From Treponema sp. (GTDB lineage Bacteria > Spirochaetota > Spirochaetia > Treponematales > Treponemataceae), in assembly GCA_017551545.1 (NCBI GenBank), contig JAFZLJ010000049.1:1-57549 (forward strand): a stretch of DNA of 57,549 bases. The letters run 5' to 3'. The translations under genes were made by a program, and so were the position numbers. The notes below the pieces were generated by a model, which saw nothing but the letters and a program-made list of their open reading frames with translations, was not told the origin of the DNA and searched no databases. This document shows, one piece after another, positions 8,826 to 17,209 of this stretch (position 1 is its first letter; every line of letters begins with the position of its first letter).

Positions 8826-9443
8826 ATGCGCACAGCTACAATAGAAAGAACTACCGGAGAGACAAAGATTTCTCTTACTCTCAACCTCGACGGAACAGGC
8901 AAATGCGAAGTTGAAAACCCAATCGGATTTTTTGACCACATGCTCCGTTCGTTCTGTAAGCACGGGCTTTTTGATCTTTCGGGAACAATCAAGGGCGATC
9001 TTGACGTAGACCAGCATCACACAATTGAAGATACCGGAATTGTTCTTGGCGAATGCTTTAAGAAGGCCCTGGGCAACTGCGCAGGAATCTACCGTTCAGG
9101 ATTTTTTATTTACCCAATGGACGAATCTCTTGTACAGGCAGCCGTAGACTTTGGCGGACGCGCATATCTTGTAAATGACGCAAAGCTTACAGGAAACCCT
9201 CTTGTGTTCGTAGACGAAAACGGTAAGGAAGGCCAGTTCCAGACAGACTGCTTTGAAGACTTCTGGCAGGGCTTTGCAAATGCCGCACAGTGCAACTTAC
9301 ACATAGACACAATCCGTGGCCGCAGTGACCACCACAAAATAGAAGCAGCATTCAAAGCTGTAAGCCGTGCTATCCGCGAAGCCGTAAGCATTGACGAACG
9401 TCGCGGTGGAGCCATTCCTTCTACAAAGGGCGTGCTGGTTTAA
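8826..9443 (+). CDS. hisB: Imidazoleglycerol-phosphate dehydratase
   Basis: This monofunctional IGPD (205 residues) dehydrates imidazole-glycerol phosphate to imidazole-acetol phosphate, using two manganese ions. The metal-ligand motifs are FFDHML near residue 37, HHTIED near 64 and DHHKIEAAFKA near 168. The C terminus SIDERRGGAIPSTKGVLV has the usual form. The ATG at 8826 is preceded by AGGAG at 8 bases. An upstream in-frame extension to 8727 would translate the intergenic palindrome and is rejected. It probably belongs with hisG, although the 170-base repeat between them may weaken cotranscription. Confidence 0.95.
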   Translation: MRTATIERTTGETKISLTLNLDGTGKCEVENPIGFFDHMLRSFCKHGLFDLSGTIKGDLDVDQHHTIEDTGIVLGECFKKALGNCAGIYRSGFFIYPMDESLVQAAVDFGGRAYLVNDAKLTGNPLVFVDENGKEGQFQTDCFEDFWQGFANAAQCNLHIDTIRGRSDHHKIEAAFKAVSRAIREAVSIDERRGGAIPSTKGVLV

Positions 9444-9452
9444 AATAAAAAC

Positions 9453-9540
9453 TGTCATTGCGAGCGCAGCGTGGCAATCCACGTAAGCGAAGGCATTCTG
9501 GCACATGGATTGCCACGTCGCTTTGCTCCTCGCAATGACG
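9453..9540. repeat. CGTCATTGCGAG-type inverted repeat, full element
   Basis: GTCATTGCGAGCGCAGCGTG with following CAATCCAC pairs with GGATTGCCACGTCGCTTTGC and CGCAATGACG at the other end, around a loop of about 30 bases. Further full or half copies lie at 10001, 19029, 20533, 30259, 37420 and 57249. The right end adjoins TAGGA, which may be part of the rnhA ribosome-binding site. Confidence 0.9.
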
Positions 9541-9550
9541 TAGGAATCTT

Positions 9551-10000
9551 ATGGACGATATTATAATCTATACAGATGGCGGATGCTCTGGAAACCCTGG
9601 CCCTGGTGGCTGGGGTATTGTTGTTGTTGCCGACGGAGTTGTAAAAAAGCTCAGCGGCGGTGACCCAATGACTACAAACAACAAGATGGAGCTTAGTGCA
9701 GCAATTGCGGCTCTTTCTGTTGTAAAAAACACTCCTGCCTTTGCGGGACGACACATCACAGTAAACATCGACAGCCAGTATGTAAAAAACGGCATAACTC
9801 AATGGATTCACAGCTGGAAGGCTAAGGGCTGGAAAACCGCAGACAAAAAGCCTGTAAAAAACCAGGAGCTTTGGATGCAGCTTGATGAACTTAATTCTGC
9901 TCTTGATGTCAGCTGGAATTGGGTTAAGGGGCATGCAGGCATTGAGTATAATGAGCTGTGTGACCAGTTGTGCCAGGCTGAGATACGGAAATTCAAGTAA
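9551..10000 (+). CDS. rnhA: Ribonuclease HI
   Basis: RNase HI hydrolyses the RNA strand of RNA-DNA hybrids in the cytoplasm, for example at R-loops and primers. The 149-residue protein shows the classic layout: YTDGGCSGNPGPGGWG with Asp9, NNKMELSA with Glu47, NIDSQYV with Asp74, and WVKGHAG followed by NELCDQL carrying the fourth acidic residue. No N-terminal hybrid-binding domain is present. TAGGA lies 8 bases before the ATG, at the edge of the repeat that fills the gap to hisB. A half-copy of the same repeat follows the stop codon directly. Confidence 0.95.
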   Translation: MDDIIIYTDGGCSGNPGPGGWGIVVVADGVVKKLSGGDPMTTNNKMELSAAIAALSVVKNTPAFAGRHITVNIDSQYVKNGITQWIHSWKAKGWKTADKKPVKNQELWMQLDELNSALDVSWNWVKGHAGIEYNELCDQLCQAEIRKFK

Positions 10001-10035
10001 TGGATTGCCACGTCGCTGCGCTCCTCGCAATGACG
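10001..10035. repeat. Half CGTCATTGCGAG element after rnhA
   Basis: TGGATTGCCACGTCGCTGCG continuing to CTCCTCGCAATGACGG is only the right half of the element, starting on the base after the rnhA stop codon. A T-rich run (10036-10053) follows it. Confidence 0.8.
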
Positions 10036-10097
10036 GATTTTTTTTATTTTTTTCCAAAATTTTTGTAACAAGTCGCTTTTTTTTCTAATACTATAGT

Positions 10098-10820
10098 ATG
10101 AGAAAATTTATTTTATTACTCTTACTGATGTGCATGGCGGTATTGTGCTCGTGCGAACTGTTTTCAAAGGACGAAACTGTGGAGTTTGAGCTTCCTCAGT
10201 GGCCGGATTATTTACCACAGTTGCAGGGGTGGGAAATTAGCGGGGTTGCTGAGCTTGTCGAAGCACCCCCTGATAGAAGGCATGTTTCATTCCGCTTGCC
10301 AAGAAACAAGCCTGTCTGCATCACCGCAACGCCCATTACAGAAGTCCCTTTTTTCAAGCCTGCCGGAACAATCTACCCGTATTCGCAGAAAATCACCTGG
10401 AGCGGTGGATATGCAGCTTATCTTTTCAAAATAATCCCGGAATCTGAACAATTTAACTGGGAAAAGCTGCTTGAAACGCTGGAAGGTTGCGAAAATCCGT
10501 GGCTTTTGGACTCTCAGAAGGTTTTAGAAGGCATTGCCTATAACAGTTTTTCTGCCGGCAAGCTTAAAATCACCAATTCTTTGTGTATTCCTCTTGATTT
10601 TGATGTTTTTTCGTCTTATGTGCCGGAAAATCACACCATTCAGGCTACAGGAACGGTTACTGTAATCAAAAATCAGCCGGAATTATTTGCCCTTCGACGT
10701 GGCTCAGGAACCCCTGACTTTGCAGGGACCCCTTTCTATGCAGTTATAATATCTGCCGCTTCTGCAAAAAATATATCACTTGACCTTGTTTCTTTGCCGA
10801 TAATTAAAGAAGGATTATGA
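10098..10820 (+). CDS. Lipoprotein of unknown function carrying repeat-encoded peptides
   Basis: This 240-residue protein begins with a lipoprotein signal (MRKFILLLLLMCMAVLCSC, lipobox LCSC). I do not recognise a domain. The mature part is beta-rich with aromatic strands such as YAAYLFKIIPE. Two segments are encoded by the CTTCGACA-type palindrome read in frame: GVAELVEAP near residues 49-57 and LRRGSGTPDFAGTP near residues 199-212. No Shine-Dalgarno is visible before the ATG. A weak TTGTAA-N17-TAATAC (10063-10091) ends 6 bases before it, so a leaderless message is possible. The stop overlaps the start of the next lipoprotein gene (ATGA), and a beta-barrel gene follows. The three genes probably form an envelope operon. 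Confidence 0.75.
   Translation: MRKFILLLLLMCMAVLCSCELFSKDETVEFELPQWPDYLPQLQGWEISGVAELVEAPPDRRHVSFRLPRNKPVCITATPITEVPFFKPAGTIYPYSQKITWSGGYAAYLFKIIPESEQFNWEKLLETLEGCENPWLLDSQKVLEGIAYNSFSAGKLKITNSLCIPLDFDVFSSYVPENHTIQATGTVTVIKNQPELFALRRGSGTPDFAGTPFYAVIISAASAKNISLDLVSLPIIKEGL
10242..10268. repeat. CTTCGACA-type REP half in a lipoprotein gene
   Basis: GGGGTTGCTGAGCTTGTCGA followed by AGCACCC is a variant of the palindrome seen at 156-231, read in frame within the gene at 10098-10820. Confidence 0.75.
10690..10732. repeat. Second CTTCGACA-type REP half in the same lipoprotein gene
   Basis: CCCTTCGACGTGGCTCAGGA then ACCCC is followed by a short CCCTGACTTTGCAGGGACCC hairpin-like tail. It is in the opposite orientation to the copy at 10242 and is read in frame. 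Confidence 0.7.
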
Positions 10821-12034
10821 ACAAATTTTTTAATGCAATGAATAAGTGTTTTCTGGCTGCAATAATTGCCCTGAATCTTGTATGTGTGCTTTTCAGCGGA
10901 TGCAAAAACAAGGATAAGGCAAAGGAAGATCAGAAAATTGTAGAAATAGGTACTCAAAAAACAGATCATGTCTGGTATTATTTTAATCAGGATGGCTTTG
11001 TGCAGGTAGACAGCCCCCGTAATGCACCTTTTGCGGGTTCTTTCCCATATACAGAAGCTGTACGCATTTCTTCTGCAAATAATGGTGCAACTGACCTGGA
11101 CGGAACTGTAAAGGCTTATGCTCTTGCAAATCGTCTTGGTGTAATCTGCTTTGAAAATGATAAAATCTCTGTAGCTAAAGATGTAAATGTTTTTGCAAAT
11201 AGAACTGCAGCAAATCTTGTTTTTATAGACGGAACTCCTCTTTTTTCTGTTTATAAGAGCGCATTTTTCAACGACACAATTTCTTCTGCAACATATAAAA
11301 AAGATACAAGTGCACATCTTTTCCTTGTTCAGTTTGATGATACTTCAAAAATATCATACCCGGTAATTAACAGTACAAATCTTACAGAATTAACAAATGC
11401 CGAAGTAACAGATTTTTACTGGAACGGTAAGGAATGGTTCTGCTGTATAAAATCGGTTTCGGGTGATGCTTCCGGTAAAACAGATTTTTCATATATAAAA
11501 TTCACTCCGGCAGCTCCAATCACTTCAATTTCTCCTGTTTCGGCAGAAGACCTTATAACTGTAAAACAATCCTCTGTAAACGAATTCCGCGAGGTGATGA
11601 ATGTAAAACCTTATGCTCAGGCTCCTGAACGAATACGCAATATGCTGCAGAGCTTTGACAAGGCAATTCCTTTTATGATTGAAGTAAAATCGGCTGCTGG
11701 AAGTTCTCCTCGAATTTATGAAAACGAAGCACCGGGAAGTTTTGAAACAGAACTTAACGCAAAGGCAATCATTTCGCAAAGCTGGAGTGCTGCCTTGTTT
11801 GAAGACGGAACTCTTTTTATAGAAGGTGCGCTTCCTGGAAAGCATATTCTTCGCAGTGGTAAGCCTGTTGCAATTCGTCTTCCAAAGCTTGATGAAGGTT
11901 ATGTTTATTCTGATTTTGTTATAAGCGGAACAACTTTATATGCAGCCTGGGAAGAAACAGATTTTTACAAAGTTAGCCGAAGCGGATTTTTAAGTGTAGA
12001 TTTAGACTCGACTTTATATAGCATTATAAGGTAA
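10817..12034 (+). CDS. Lipoprotein of unknown function, possibly beta-propeller-like
   Basis: This 405-residue protein has a lipoprotein signal whose lipobox LFSGC places the acylated cysteine near residue 29. The N terminus could alternatively be the ATG at 10838. No named domain is recognised. The body alternates short beta segments (for example TAANLVFIDGTPLFSVYKS and SAALFEDGTLFIEG) in a way that suggests a repeated beta-sheet or propeller-like fold, but this is an impression only. AGGATT precedes the ATG. The gene overlaps the upstream lipoprotein gene by 4 bases and is followed 24 bases later by an outer-membrane barrel gene, so the three products are likely made together and may form an envelope complex. 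Confidence 0.75.
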   Translation: MNKFFNAMNKCFLAAIIALNLVCVLFSGCKNKDKAKEDQKIVEIGTQKTDHVWYYFNQDGFVQVDSPRNAPFAGSFPYTEAVRISSANNGATDLDGTVKAYALANRLGVICFENDKISVAKDVNVFANRTAANLVFIDGTPLFSVYKSAFFNDTISSATYKKDTSAHLFLVQFDDTSKISYPVINSTNLTELTNAEVTDFYWNGKEWFCCIKSVSGDASGKTDFSYIKFTPAAPITSISPVSAEDLITVKQSSVNEFREVMNVKPYAQAPERIRNMLQSFDKAIPFMIEVKSAAGSSPRIYENEAPGSFETELNAKAIISQSWSAALFEDGTLFIEGALPGKHILRSGKPVAIRLPKLDEGYVYSDFVISGTTLYAAWEETDFYKVSRSGFLSVDLDSTLYSIIR

Positions 12035-12058
12035 GTTATATAGTATAGGATTTTAATA

Positions 12059-12796
12059 ATGAAACGGTTGCTGTTACTTACAGTATTATTTCTCTTTTGC
12101 AGTTCATCATTTTTTGCGCAGGAAAGTGAGCGTGATTATGTTGATGAGCAGAACATGACCGTTTCCGAAGTAGAAGAGCTTATCCAGAAACAATCGGCCA
12201 TAAATAAACTGGACTTTGTATTTGGCGTAGAGCCTATGGTTTCTCTTAATACCCATACTAAGGCAGATGGTCAATTTGTAAGTGCTCCGTCGCCAATCTA
12301 TTTTCCGATTTACATGGGTATTTCTGTTCCTAACTATACTGCAATTTCTTTTCAGCCGTCACTCAGATTTTATATGTCTTATAATCTTGTTTATGGCGAC
12401 ATGGTGCTTCCTGCCGAAATTGAAAATCGTACAGGTCTGACCTTTAATTTTCTTATAAATCTGCCTGTTGTTTTTAAATTGAATTATCGTAATAAATACA
12501 GCTGGAGTGTTATGGCGGGACTTGCGGGGCTTATTCGTTTTGCAACAGTTCCGTTTAATGTTCAATCAAGTGAGCCTGGTGCTACAGGAACAGTTCAGTC
12601 AGATGTTAATTATATGAACAGCTGGTTCTATAAAAATGCGCGTTTTCTTTATCTTTCGGGAGCAATTGACTGGATGTTTTATTACGGAACAACAAAATAT
12701 GGTCCTGAATTTTCTGTATTCTTCCCGATTGCTGCTTTTGCCGACTTTTCCATTGACAGCCTTATGCTTGGAGTTGGTGTAAAAGTAGAGTTCTAA
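12059..12796 (+). CDS. Predicted outer-membrane beta-barrel protein
   Basis: A signal peptide (MKRLLLLTVLFLFCSSSFFA, cut before QESER) is followed by a short charged helical stretch and then amphipathic strands rich in Tyr, Phe and Gly. The chain ends in an aromatic residue (GVGVKVEF), as expected for outer-membrane barrels recognised by BamA. At 245 residues it would form a small barrel of about 8-10 strands. It is the last gene of the lipoprotein-lipoprotein-barrel cluster and ends 8 bases from the convergent tsaD gene. The role, whether structural, transport or adhesion, cannot be told. Confidence 0.7.
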   Translation: MKRLLLLTVLFLFCSSSFFAQESERDYVDEQNMTVSEVEELIQKQSAINKLDFVFGVEPMVSLNTHTKADGQFVSAPSPIYFPIYMGISVPNYTAISFQPSLRFYMSYNLVYGDMVLPAEIENRTGLTFNFLINLPVVFKLNYRNKYSWSVMAGLAGLIRFATVPFNVQSSEPGATGTVQSDVNYMNSWFYKNARFLYLSGAIDWMFYYGTTKYGPEFSVFFPIAAFADFSIDSLMLGVGVKVEF

Positions 12797-12804
12797 CGTT
12801 CGCC

Positions 12805-13836
12805 CTACTGATTGTGTCTTACCTGATCCAGTCCACGCTTAAATTGAGGAATCCTTGCACAAGTAACAGTATCTATTCCACTTCTGTCACCGCGTTTTAA
12901 AAAGTGATATGCAACTCCTGCAATCATTGCTCCATTGTCGCCGCAAAGCTTAAGAGGAGGGAAGATGCAGTTTAAGTCTGTTCTTTCACCTAGCATTTCA
13001 CGCAGTCTTGAATTAGCTGCAACACCACCACCACATACAACTGTTTTAAGGCCTGTATCATCTGCGGCACGAAGTAATTTTCCAACAAGTGTTTTTATTG
13101 CAGTTTCCTGAAAAGCAGCGCACATATTTTCTGTAGAATGCTCATAGCCGGGCTGCCAGAATAAATCGCACTGGTGAATTACAGCTGTTTTAAGTCCCGA
13201 AAAAGAAACATCATAACGATGGGTTTCTTCATCAAGCTTTGGAACAGGGAACTTTGCAGCTTTTGGGTCGCCTTTTTTTGCAAGGTTATCAATTATAACT
13301 CCGCCGGGGTAACCAAGTCCGTAGAACTTTGCAACTTTATCAAACGCTTCTCCAACAGAATCGTCTACTGTAGTGCCCAAAATTTCCAGATCATCAAAAT
13401 CATTTACTTTGCAGATAATACTGTGGCCGCCGCTTACAAGAAGTCCCAGAAAAGGATATTGAACATCTGTCTGAAGCTGTGCTGCATAAAGGTGACCAAG
13501 CATATGATTAATTGCAATAAAAGGTTTGTTTGTAGACCAGGCAAGTGTTTTTCCAAAGGTAAATCCGACTAAAAGAGAGCCCATGAGTCCCGGACGATTT
13601 GTTGCTGCAATTGCGTCTATTTTTTCGAGCGGCAGATCTGCTTCTTTGAGTGCCTGCTTTACAACAGGTAAAATCCATTCGGCATGCTTACGGCTTGCAA
13701 TTTCCGGAACAACGCCTTTATATACCTCATGAAAAGGAATCTGTGTTGCTACAACATTGCTTAAAATTTTCTTGCCGTCTTCTACAATTGCGCATGCTGT
13801 TTCGTCGCAGCTGCTTTCTATTCCTAGTACTATCAT
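12805..13836 (-). CDS. tsaD: tRNA N6-threonylcarbamoyladenosine transferase
   Basis: TsaD (Kae1/Gcp family) transfers the threonylcarbamoyl group from the TsaB-TsaC product to A37 of tRNAs that read ANN codons. The 343-residue protein starts MIVLGIESSCDETACAIVEDG and has the metal-binding HMLGHLYAA motif near residue 111 plus the ASKH-fold signatures LLVSGGHS and VVCGGGVAANSRLR. The ATG at 13836 is preferred over one at 13857: AAAAAGG lies 7 bases upstream of it, and the 7 extra residues are unlike the family. It begins 4 bases after the stop of the YibQ-like gene, so the two are probably cotranscribed. Confidence 0.95.
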   Translation of the reverse strand: MIVLGIESSCDETACAIVEDGKKILSNVVATQIPFHEVYKGVVPEIASRKHAEWILPVVKQALKEADLPLEKIDAIAATNRPGLMGSLLVGFTFGKTLAWSTNKPFIAINHMLGHLYAAQLQTDVQYPFLGLLVSGGHSIICKVNDFDDLEILGTTVDDSVGEAFDKVAKFYGLGYPGGVIIDNLAKKGDPKAAKFPVPKLDEETHRYDVSFSGLKTAVIHQCDLFWQPGYEHSTENMCAAFQETAIKTLVGKLLRAADDTGLKTVVCGGGVAANSRLREMLGERTDLNCIFPPLKLCGDNGAMIAGVAYHFLKRGDRSGIDTVTCARIPQFKRGLDQVRHNQ

Positions 13837-13840
13837 TCCA

Positions 13841-14938
13841 TTACCTTTTTTGTGCATTTGACTTGCTCACTACGCAGAAGGTATATCCTTTTTCTTTAAG
13901 CTCCGGATATATTTCCTTAAGCAGTTCTGGAAGAAAATCTGCACTCCAAATGTGTCCTATCATTATAACGCTTCCATTTTTATTGGCAAGAGCAAGCCCT
14001 TTTTTAATTTCGGCAAGTGCGTTTTCGCGTGTTTTTTCATTATCCAGGAAAATGTTGCGTTCATACCAGGTGTAGCCAAGCTCTCTTGCAACATACGGTA
14101 CCTGGGTTTCAACATTTGTGCGGCTGTCTAAAAAGTAAATGCCTGCCTGTTCCGCAGTTTTAAGGATTATTTCCATCTTTTCGGCATCGGCAGTAATACC
14201 AGAGCCTTCGTGATTGTTCATTCCGGCAATAGGGCTTATCTGATCAATGTTTATAAAAAGCTGGGCGATTATCTGTGCTTCTGTCATGTCTGGAGTAATT
14301 GCTCCAGGTCCCGGATTAATTCCTGCATTAACAGATTGCATCGGCTGGTGAAGAATTACTTCATTGCCTGATTTTCTTACAAGGTTAGCTGCTTCTACAG
14401 AATGAGTAATCTGCGGAAGTACTGCAACTGTAATAGGGAAAGGCAGGTCCAGGAACTCTTTAAGCTGTTCAAGGTTTTGTCCGCCGTCATCAAAAACAAA
14501 AATCAGCTGGGCATTCTTTTTTGCTTTTTCAAAACCAAAGCTTTTTTTTGTAGCTTCCGGTTTTTTAGATTCAGGTTCCTTTTTGGGTTCAACTGATTTG
14601 GCCGGTTTTTCCTGTTGTGGTTTTACTTGTGGTTGAACTTCTGGTGTCTGTACAGGTTTTTCCTGTTGTTTCTTAGGAATTTCAGGCGATGAAAGCTTTT
14701 CCTGTTTTTTTGTATCATCTTCAAAACGTTCTGTTATAGAAGTGTCCTGCGGTTCTGTTTTTGTTTTAGGAAAAGTATTTATAAGAAGAAGAATTAAACA
14801 CAAAACAATAACACCAAGACAAAGCATGATAGTTTTATATGCAGGAATATAAACTTTGCCGGACTTGTTAGTTCTTTTTGTAGAAGTCCGTCGTTTTGGA
14901 GAAGTTGTTCTTTTCTTTCTATTCTTTGGTGCAGTCAC
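13841..14938 (-). CDS. Divergent polysaccharide deacetylase (YibQ/DUF610 family), membrane anchored
   Basis: The 365-residue protein has a basic cytoplasmic tail (residues 1-35), one transmembrane helix (about 37-55), a long low-complexity Pro/Lys/Glu/Gln linker (about 60-130), and a C-terminal periplasmic domain. That domain starts QLIFVFDDGGQNLEQL and includes EVILHQPMQS, AGMNNHEGSGITAD, FLDSRT and VIMIGHIWS, the signature order of the YibQ divergent deacetylase family. It probably acts on cell-wall or surface glycans, although catalytic activity of this family is poorly known. The Pro/Gln/Lys linker would span the periplasm. It lies between a lipoprotein gene and tsaD on the same strand. 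Confidence 0.82.
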   Translation of the reverse strand: MTAPKNRKKRTTSPKRRTSTKRTNKSGKVYIPAYKTIMLCLGVIVLCLILLLINTFPKTKTEPQDTSITERFEDDTKKQEKLSSPEIPKKQQEKPVQTPEVQPQVKPQQEKPAKSVEPKKEPESKKPEATKKSFGFEKAKKNAQLIFVFDDGGQNLEQLKEFLDLPFPITVAVLPQITHSVEAANLVRKSGNEVILHQPMQSVNAGINPGPGAITPDMTEAQIIAQLFINIDQISPIAGMNNHEGSGITADAEKMEIILKTAEQAGIYFLDSRTNVETQVPYVARELGYTWYERNIFLDNEKTRENALAEIKKGLALANKNGSVIMIGHIWSADFLPELLKEIYPELKEKGYTFCVVSKSNAQKR

Positions 14939-14941
14939 TTT

Positions 14942-15502
14942 TTATTGCTTTGTAAAAGTTACTATTGAACTTCCCTTCAAATCAGAAAGTGTAAGTGAAT
15001 TATTTGATAAACTCCATTTTTGAATCTGTCTTGTAGCTCCAAAGGTACTATCAATTTGTGAATATTCTTCGGCAGTATAAGGTATGTTATTTACAAGAAC
15101 ATTTTCGCTGTTAAGCTCAAGGTAATTTTTATCTATTGAAAATTGCCCGCTTATGCTCATAGTTTTTTCTACCTGCTGAGTTATTTCTTCTTCAGACATT
15201 AAAGAATCATCACGAAGGTCTAAACTTTCAACAGAAGAAGTTGTCTGCATTGTAAAGCTCTGATTTTCAGAAAACGAAATTGAGTTTGTATTCAAAATAG
15301 AAGCTTTACCTAAATAAGTTTCATTTTCGGTATTCGGTTCTGACCAGAATTCAACTTGAGAACTTGCTTTAAATGTCCATGTTCCATAAACAGATTGTGC
15401 AAGCTCTGTATCGTTTGTAACAGTGATTTTTTTTGCACAACCGGTTAAAGAAATAATAACGGCAAGAATTATTACAAGAGCTGTTCTATATGCTGATTTC
15501 AT
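14942..15502 (-). CDS. Lipoprotein of unknown function
   Basis: The 186-residue protein carries a lipoprotein signal (MKSAYRTALVIILAVIISLTGC, lipobox LTGC). The mature part opens with VYGTWTFKASSQVEFW and later has SFTMQTTSS, SGQFSIDKNYLEL and SLTLSDLKGSSIVTF. This series of short beta strands with a G-T-W start resembles the lipocalin-like arrangement found in many small bacterial lipoproteins, but I claim no homology. It overlaps the upstream lipoprotein gene by 4 bases and ends 4 bases before the YibQ-like gene, so the four genes 16026-12805 may be one transcription unit. Confidence 0.75.
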   Translation of the reverse strand: MKSAYRTALVIILAVIISLTGCAKKITVTNDTELAQSVYGTWTFKASSQVEFWSEPNTENETYLGKASILNTNSISFSENQSFTMQTTSSVESLDLRDDSLMSEEEITQQVEKTMSISGQFSIDKNYLELNSENVLVNNIPYTAEEYSQIDSTFGATRQIQKWSLSNNSLTLSDLKGSSIVTFTKQ

Positions 15503-16026
15503 CGTACTAAAACTCCAAGTTCAAAAAGCTTACGGCTGAAATCTTCAGAAGCAAAAATCATTGTTTTATCTTCAAGAGTAATTCCAACTTTAGTCTGGTT
15601 AGGATTTTCAAGTATTGCTTCAAGTTTTTCTTTTGGAAGAGAGCCCGAAAATCGCACCTCAAGATTTTTCTTTTTGAAGTCTTTATATAAGATGATCAAA
15701 TCGTCGAGTGTAACTTTTTCTACAGAATCTGTTGTAAAGAAAAATTCTGTTTTATCAAAGGAATTGTAATACTCTTCAGGGAAGTAAAGAGTGTAGTTTA
15801 CAATATTGCTGTCTGTTAATTCAAAGTCAACAATATTTACTGTAATATCAAAGCTCGTTTTTCGTAAAGGGAAAGCTTTGTTATCAAGAGTAACAGGCCT
15901 TAAAAAAACAAGCTGGCCCGATTCCTGAGACATTGTAAAAATGTTTTCCTCTGTTGTTTTACAAGAGGTAAACAAAACGCAGAGAAGTGTTAATTGAATT
16001 AATATTATTTTTTTTAGATTTTTCAT
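15499..16026 (-). CDS. Lipoprotein of unknown function
   Basis: The start is placed at the ATG at 16026, giving MKNLKKIILIQLTLLCVLFTSC with lipobox LFTSC. An in-frame TTG at 16056 lies inside the upstream terminator hairpin and is rejected. The 175-residue product is predicted to be anchored in a membrane. No domain is recognised. There is a helical region around EEYYNSFDKTEFFFTTDSVEKV and a strand-rich C terminus. The gene lies just after the terminator of the TRL-like gene, lacks a clear Shine-Dalgarno, and its stop overlaps the next lipoprotein gene. Confidence 0.65.
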   Translation of the reverse strand: MKNLKKIILIQLTLLCVLFTSCKTTEENIFTMSQESGQLVFLRPVTLDNKAFPLRKTSFDITVNIVDFELTDSNIVNYTLYFPEEYYNSFDKTEFFFTTDSVEKVTLDDLIILYKDFKKKNLEVRFSGSLPKEKLEAILENPNQTKVGITLEDKTMIFASEDFSRKLFELGVLVR

Positions 16027-16039
16027 TTTTTTATAAAAA

Positions 16040-16074
16040 AAAAGCACAAGCAACAATGTGCTGCATGTGCTTTT
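16040..16074 (-). terminator. Rho-independent terminator of the TRL-like lipoprotein gene
   Basis: On the minus strand AAAAGCACA pairs with TGTGCTTTT around a 17-base loop and is followed by a T run. It sits 22 bases after the stop of the gene at 16097-16372. Confidence 0.75.
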
Positions 16075-16096
16075 CTTGAAACTCTCGAATATTTAA

Positions 16097-16372
16097 TTAT
16101 TCACCAGTTACAATAGTTGTGTACTTAACTGTAAAGATACCAATTGTTGTCTTTACATCCACAGTAGAAATAGATGTGATACCACCTTTTCTAGCAACTG
16201 CCTGAATACTAGCATCAGTTTCACCCATTGGGATTACTCCAAAAAGGAAATTGGCTGTAGATTCACCAACTTTTGATCCAACTTTGTTGCTTGTAGCACA
16301 AAGAGGTCCAATTGAAGAACAGCTTGCAAACAAGAACAATGAAGCTACGATAGCTAAACCGAACTTTTTCAT
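16097..16372 (-). CDS. TRL-like small lipoprotein
   Basis: The 91-residue lipoprotein (MKKFGLAIVASLFLFASC, lipobox FASC) contains a Gly-rich segment NKVGSKVGESTANFLFGVIPMGETDASIQ, broken here after recognised parts GSKVGESTANFLFG and GETDASIQAVARKGG, followed by IGIFTVKYTTIVTGE. This layout matches the TRL-like protein family (PF13146-type small lipoproteins), whose function is unknown. AGGAG lies before the ATG. It has its own strong promoter at 16410-16439 and its own terminator, so it is monocistronic and probably abundant. Confidence 0.75.
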   Translation of the reverse strand: MKKFGLAIVASLFLFASCSSIGPLCATSNKVGSKVGESTANFLFGVIPMGETDASIQAVARKGGITSISTVDVKTTIGIFTVKYTTIVTGE

Positions 16373-16409
16373 AAATGTCTCCTTATAACATTTTTGATTT
16401 GATTTTAAA

Positions 16410-16439
16410 ATTATACACCATTAACTATAAATATGTCAA
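16410..16439 (-). promoter_or_regulatory. Strong sigma70 promoter of the TRL-like gene
   Basis: On the minus strand TTGACA (16439-16434) and TATAAT (16415-16410) are separated by 18 bases. Both boxes match the consensus fully. Confidence 0.75.
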
Positions 16440-16463
16440 TTTTATAAGTAAGTTTTGCAAGTT

Positions 16464-16492
16464 TTGACATATTGCGGGAAATTCAGCATAAT
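16464..16492 (+). promoter_or_regulatory. Probable promoter of thrH
   Basis: TTGACA (16464-16469), a 17-base spacer and CATAAT (16487-16492) lie 22 bases before the thrH start. It is divergent from the TRL-like promoter; the two -35 boxes are only about 25 bases apart. Confidence 0.65.
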
Positions 16493-16513
16493 TACAGATA
16501 TGTGAGGTTAATG

Positions 16514-17113
16514 ATGATTGTTACATGTCTTGATTTGGAAGGTGTTCTTGTTCCTGAAATTTGGATTGCGTTTGCAGATGCAGTCGGCATTCCGGAATTG
16601 AGGCGAACAACCCGCGATGAACCAGATTATGATAAGCTTATGAAATTCAGACTTGGAATTTTAAAGGAGCATAAGCTTGGACTTAAAGAAATTCAGGATA
16701 CTATTGCAAAAATAGATCCGCTTCCTGGTGCAAAGGAGTTTCTTGATGAGCTTCGTTCACTTGGACAGGTTATTATTTTGAGCGACACTTTCAGCCAGTT
16801 TGCTACACCACTTATGAAAAAGCTTGGATGGCCTACAATATTCTGTAATTCACTTGAAGTTGCAGATGATGGTGAAATAACAGGTTATAAGATGCGCTGT
16901 CCTCACAGTAAGCTTACAACTGTAAAAGCACTTCAGTCTTGTGGATTCGAAACAATTGCCAGCGGCGACAGCTTTAATGACCTTGAAATGATTAAAGCAT
17001 CTAAAGCAGGCTTCTTGTTCCGTTCTACAGAGAAAATCATAAAGGAATATCCGCAGTTCCCTGCATTTACAGAGTATTCCGATCTTCTTGAAGCAATAAA
17101 AAAATATTTGTAA
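16514..17113 (+). CDS. thrH: Phosphoserine phosphatase / homoserine phosphotransferase
   Basis: ThrH is a HAD-superfamily enzyme that dephosphorylates phosphoserine and can move the phosphate to homoserine, linking serine and threonine metabolism. The 199-residue protein starts CLDLEGVLVPEIWIAF and keeps the ThrH hallmark DLE (Asp7, Glu9) in place of the usual HAD DxD. It continues with TTRDEPDYDKLMKFRL, VIILSDTFSQFATPLM and ASGDSFNDLEM. Two ATGs at 16511 and 16514 follow GAGG; the second has the better 6-base spacing. An upstream extension to 16472 would overlap the promoter and is rejected. Confidence 0.92.
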   Translation: MIVTCLDLEGVLVPEIWIAFADAVGIPELRRTTRDEPDYDKLMKFRLGILKEHKLGLKEIQDTIAKIDPLPGAKEFLDELRSLGQVIILSDTFSQFATPLMKKLGWPTIFCNSLEVADDGEITGYKMRCPHSKLTTVKALQSCGFETIASGDSFNDLEMIKASKAGFLFRSTEKIIKEYPQFPAFTEYSDLLEAIKKYL

Positions 17114-17209
17114 CCTAAAAGTATATTTATTAGTTTAAAAGTTGTGTTATAAAGTAGGGGGCACGTGATGCTCTGAAAAACTAACATTTTTTTATAGGAG
17201 AATGAAACT

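Noticed and set aside
16040..16074. Regulatory RNA between the TRL-like and next lipoprotein genes
   Set aside because: The hairpin followed by Ts is fully explained as a terminator.
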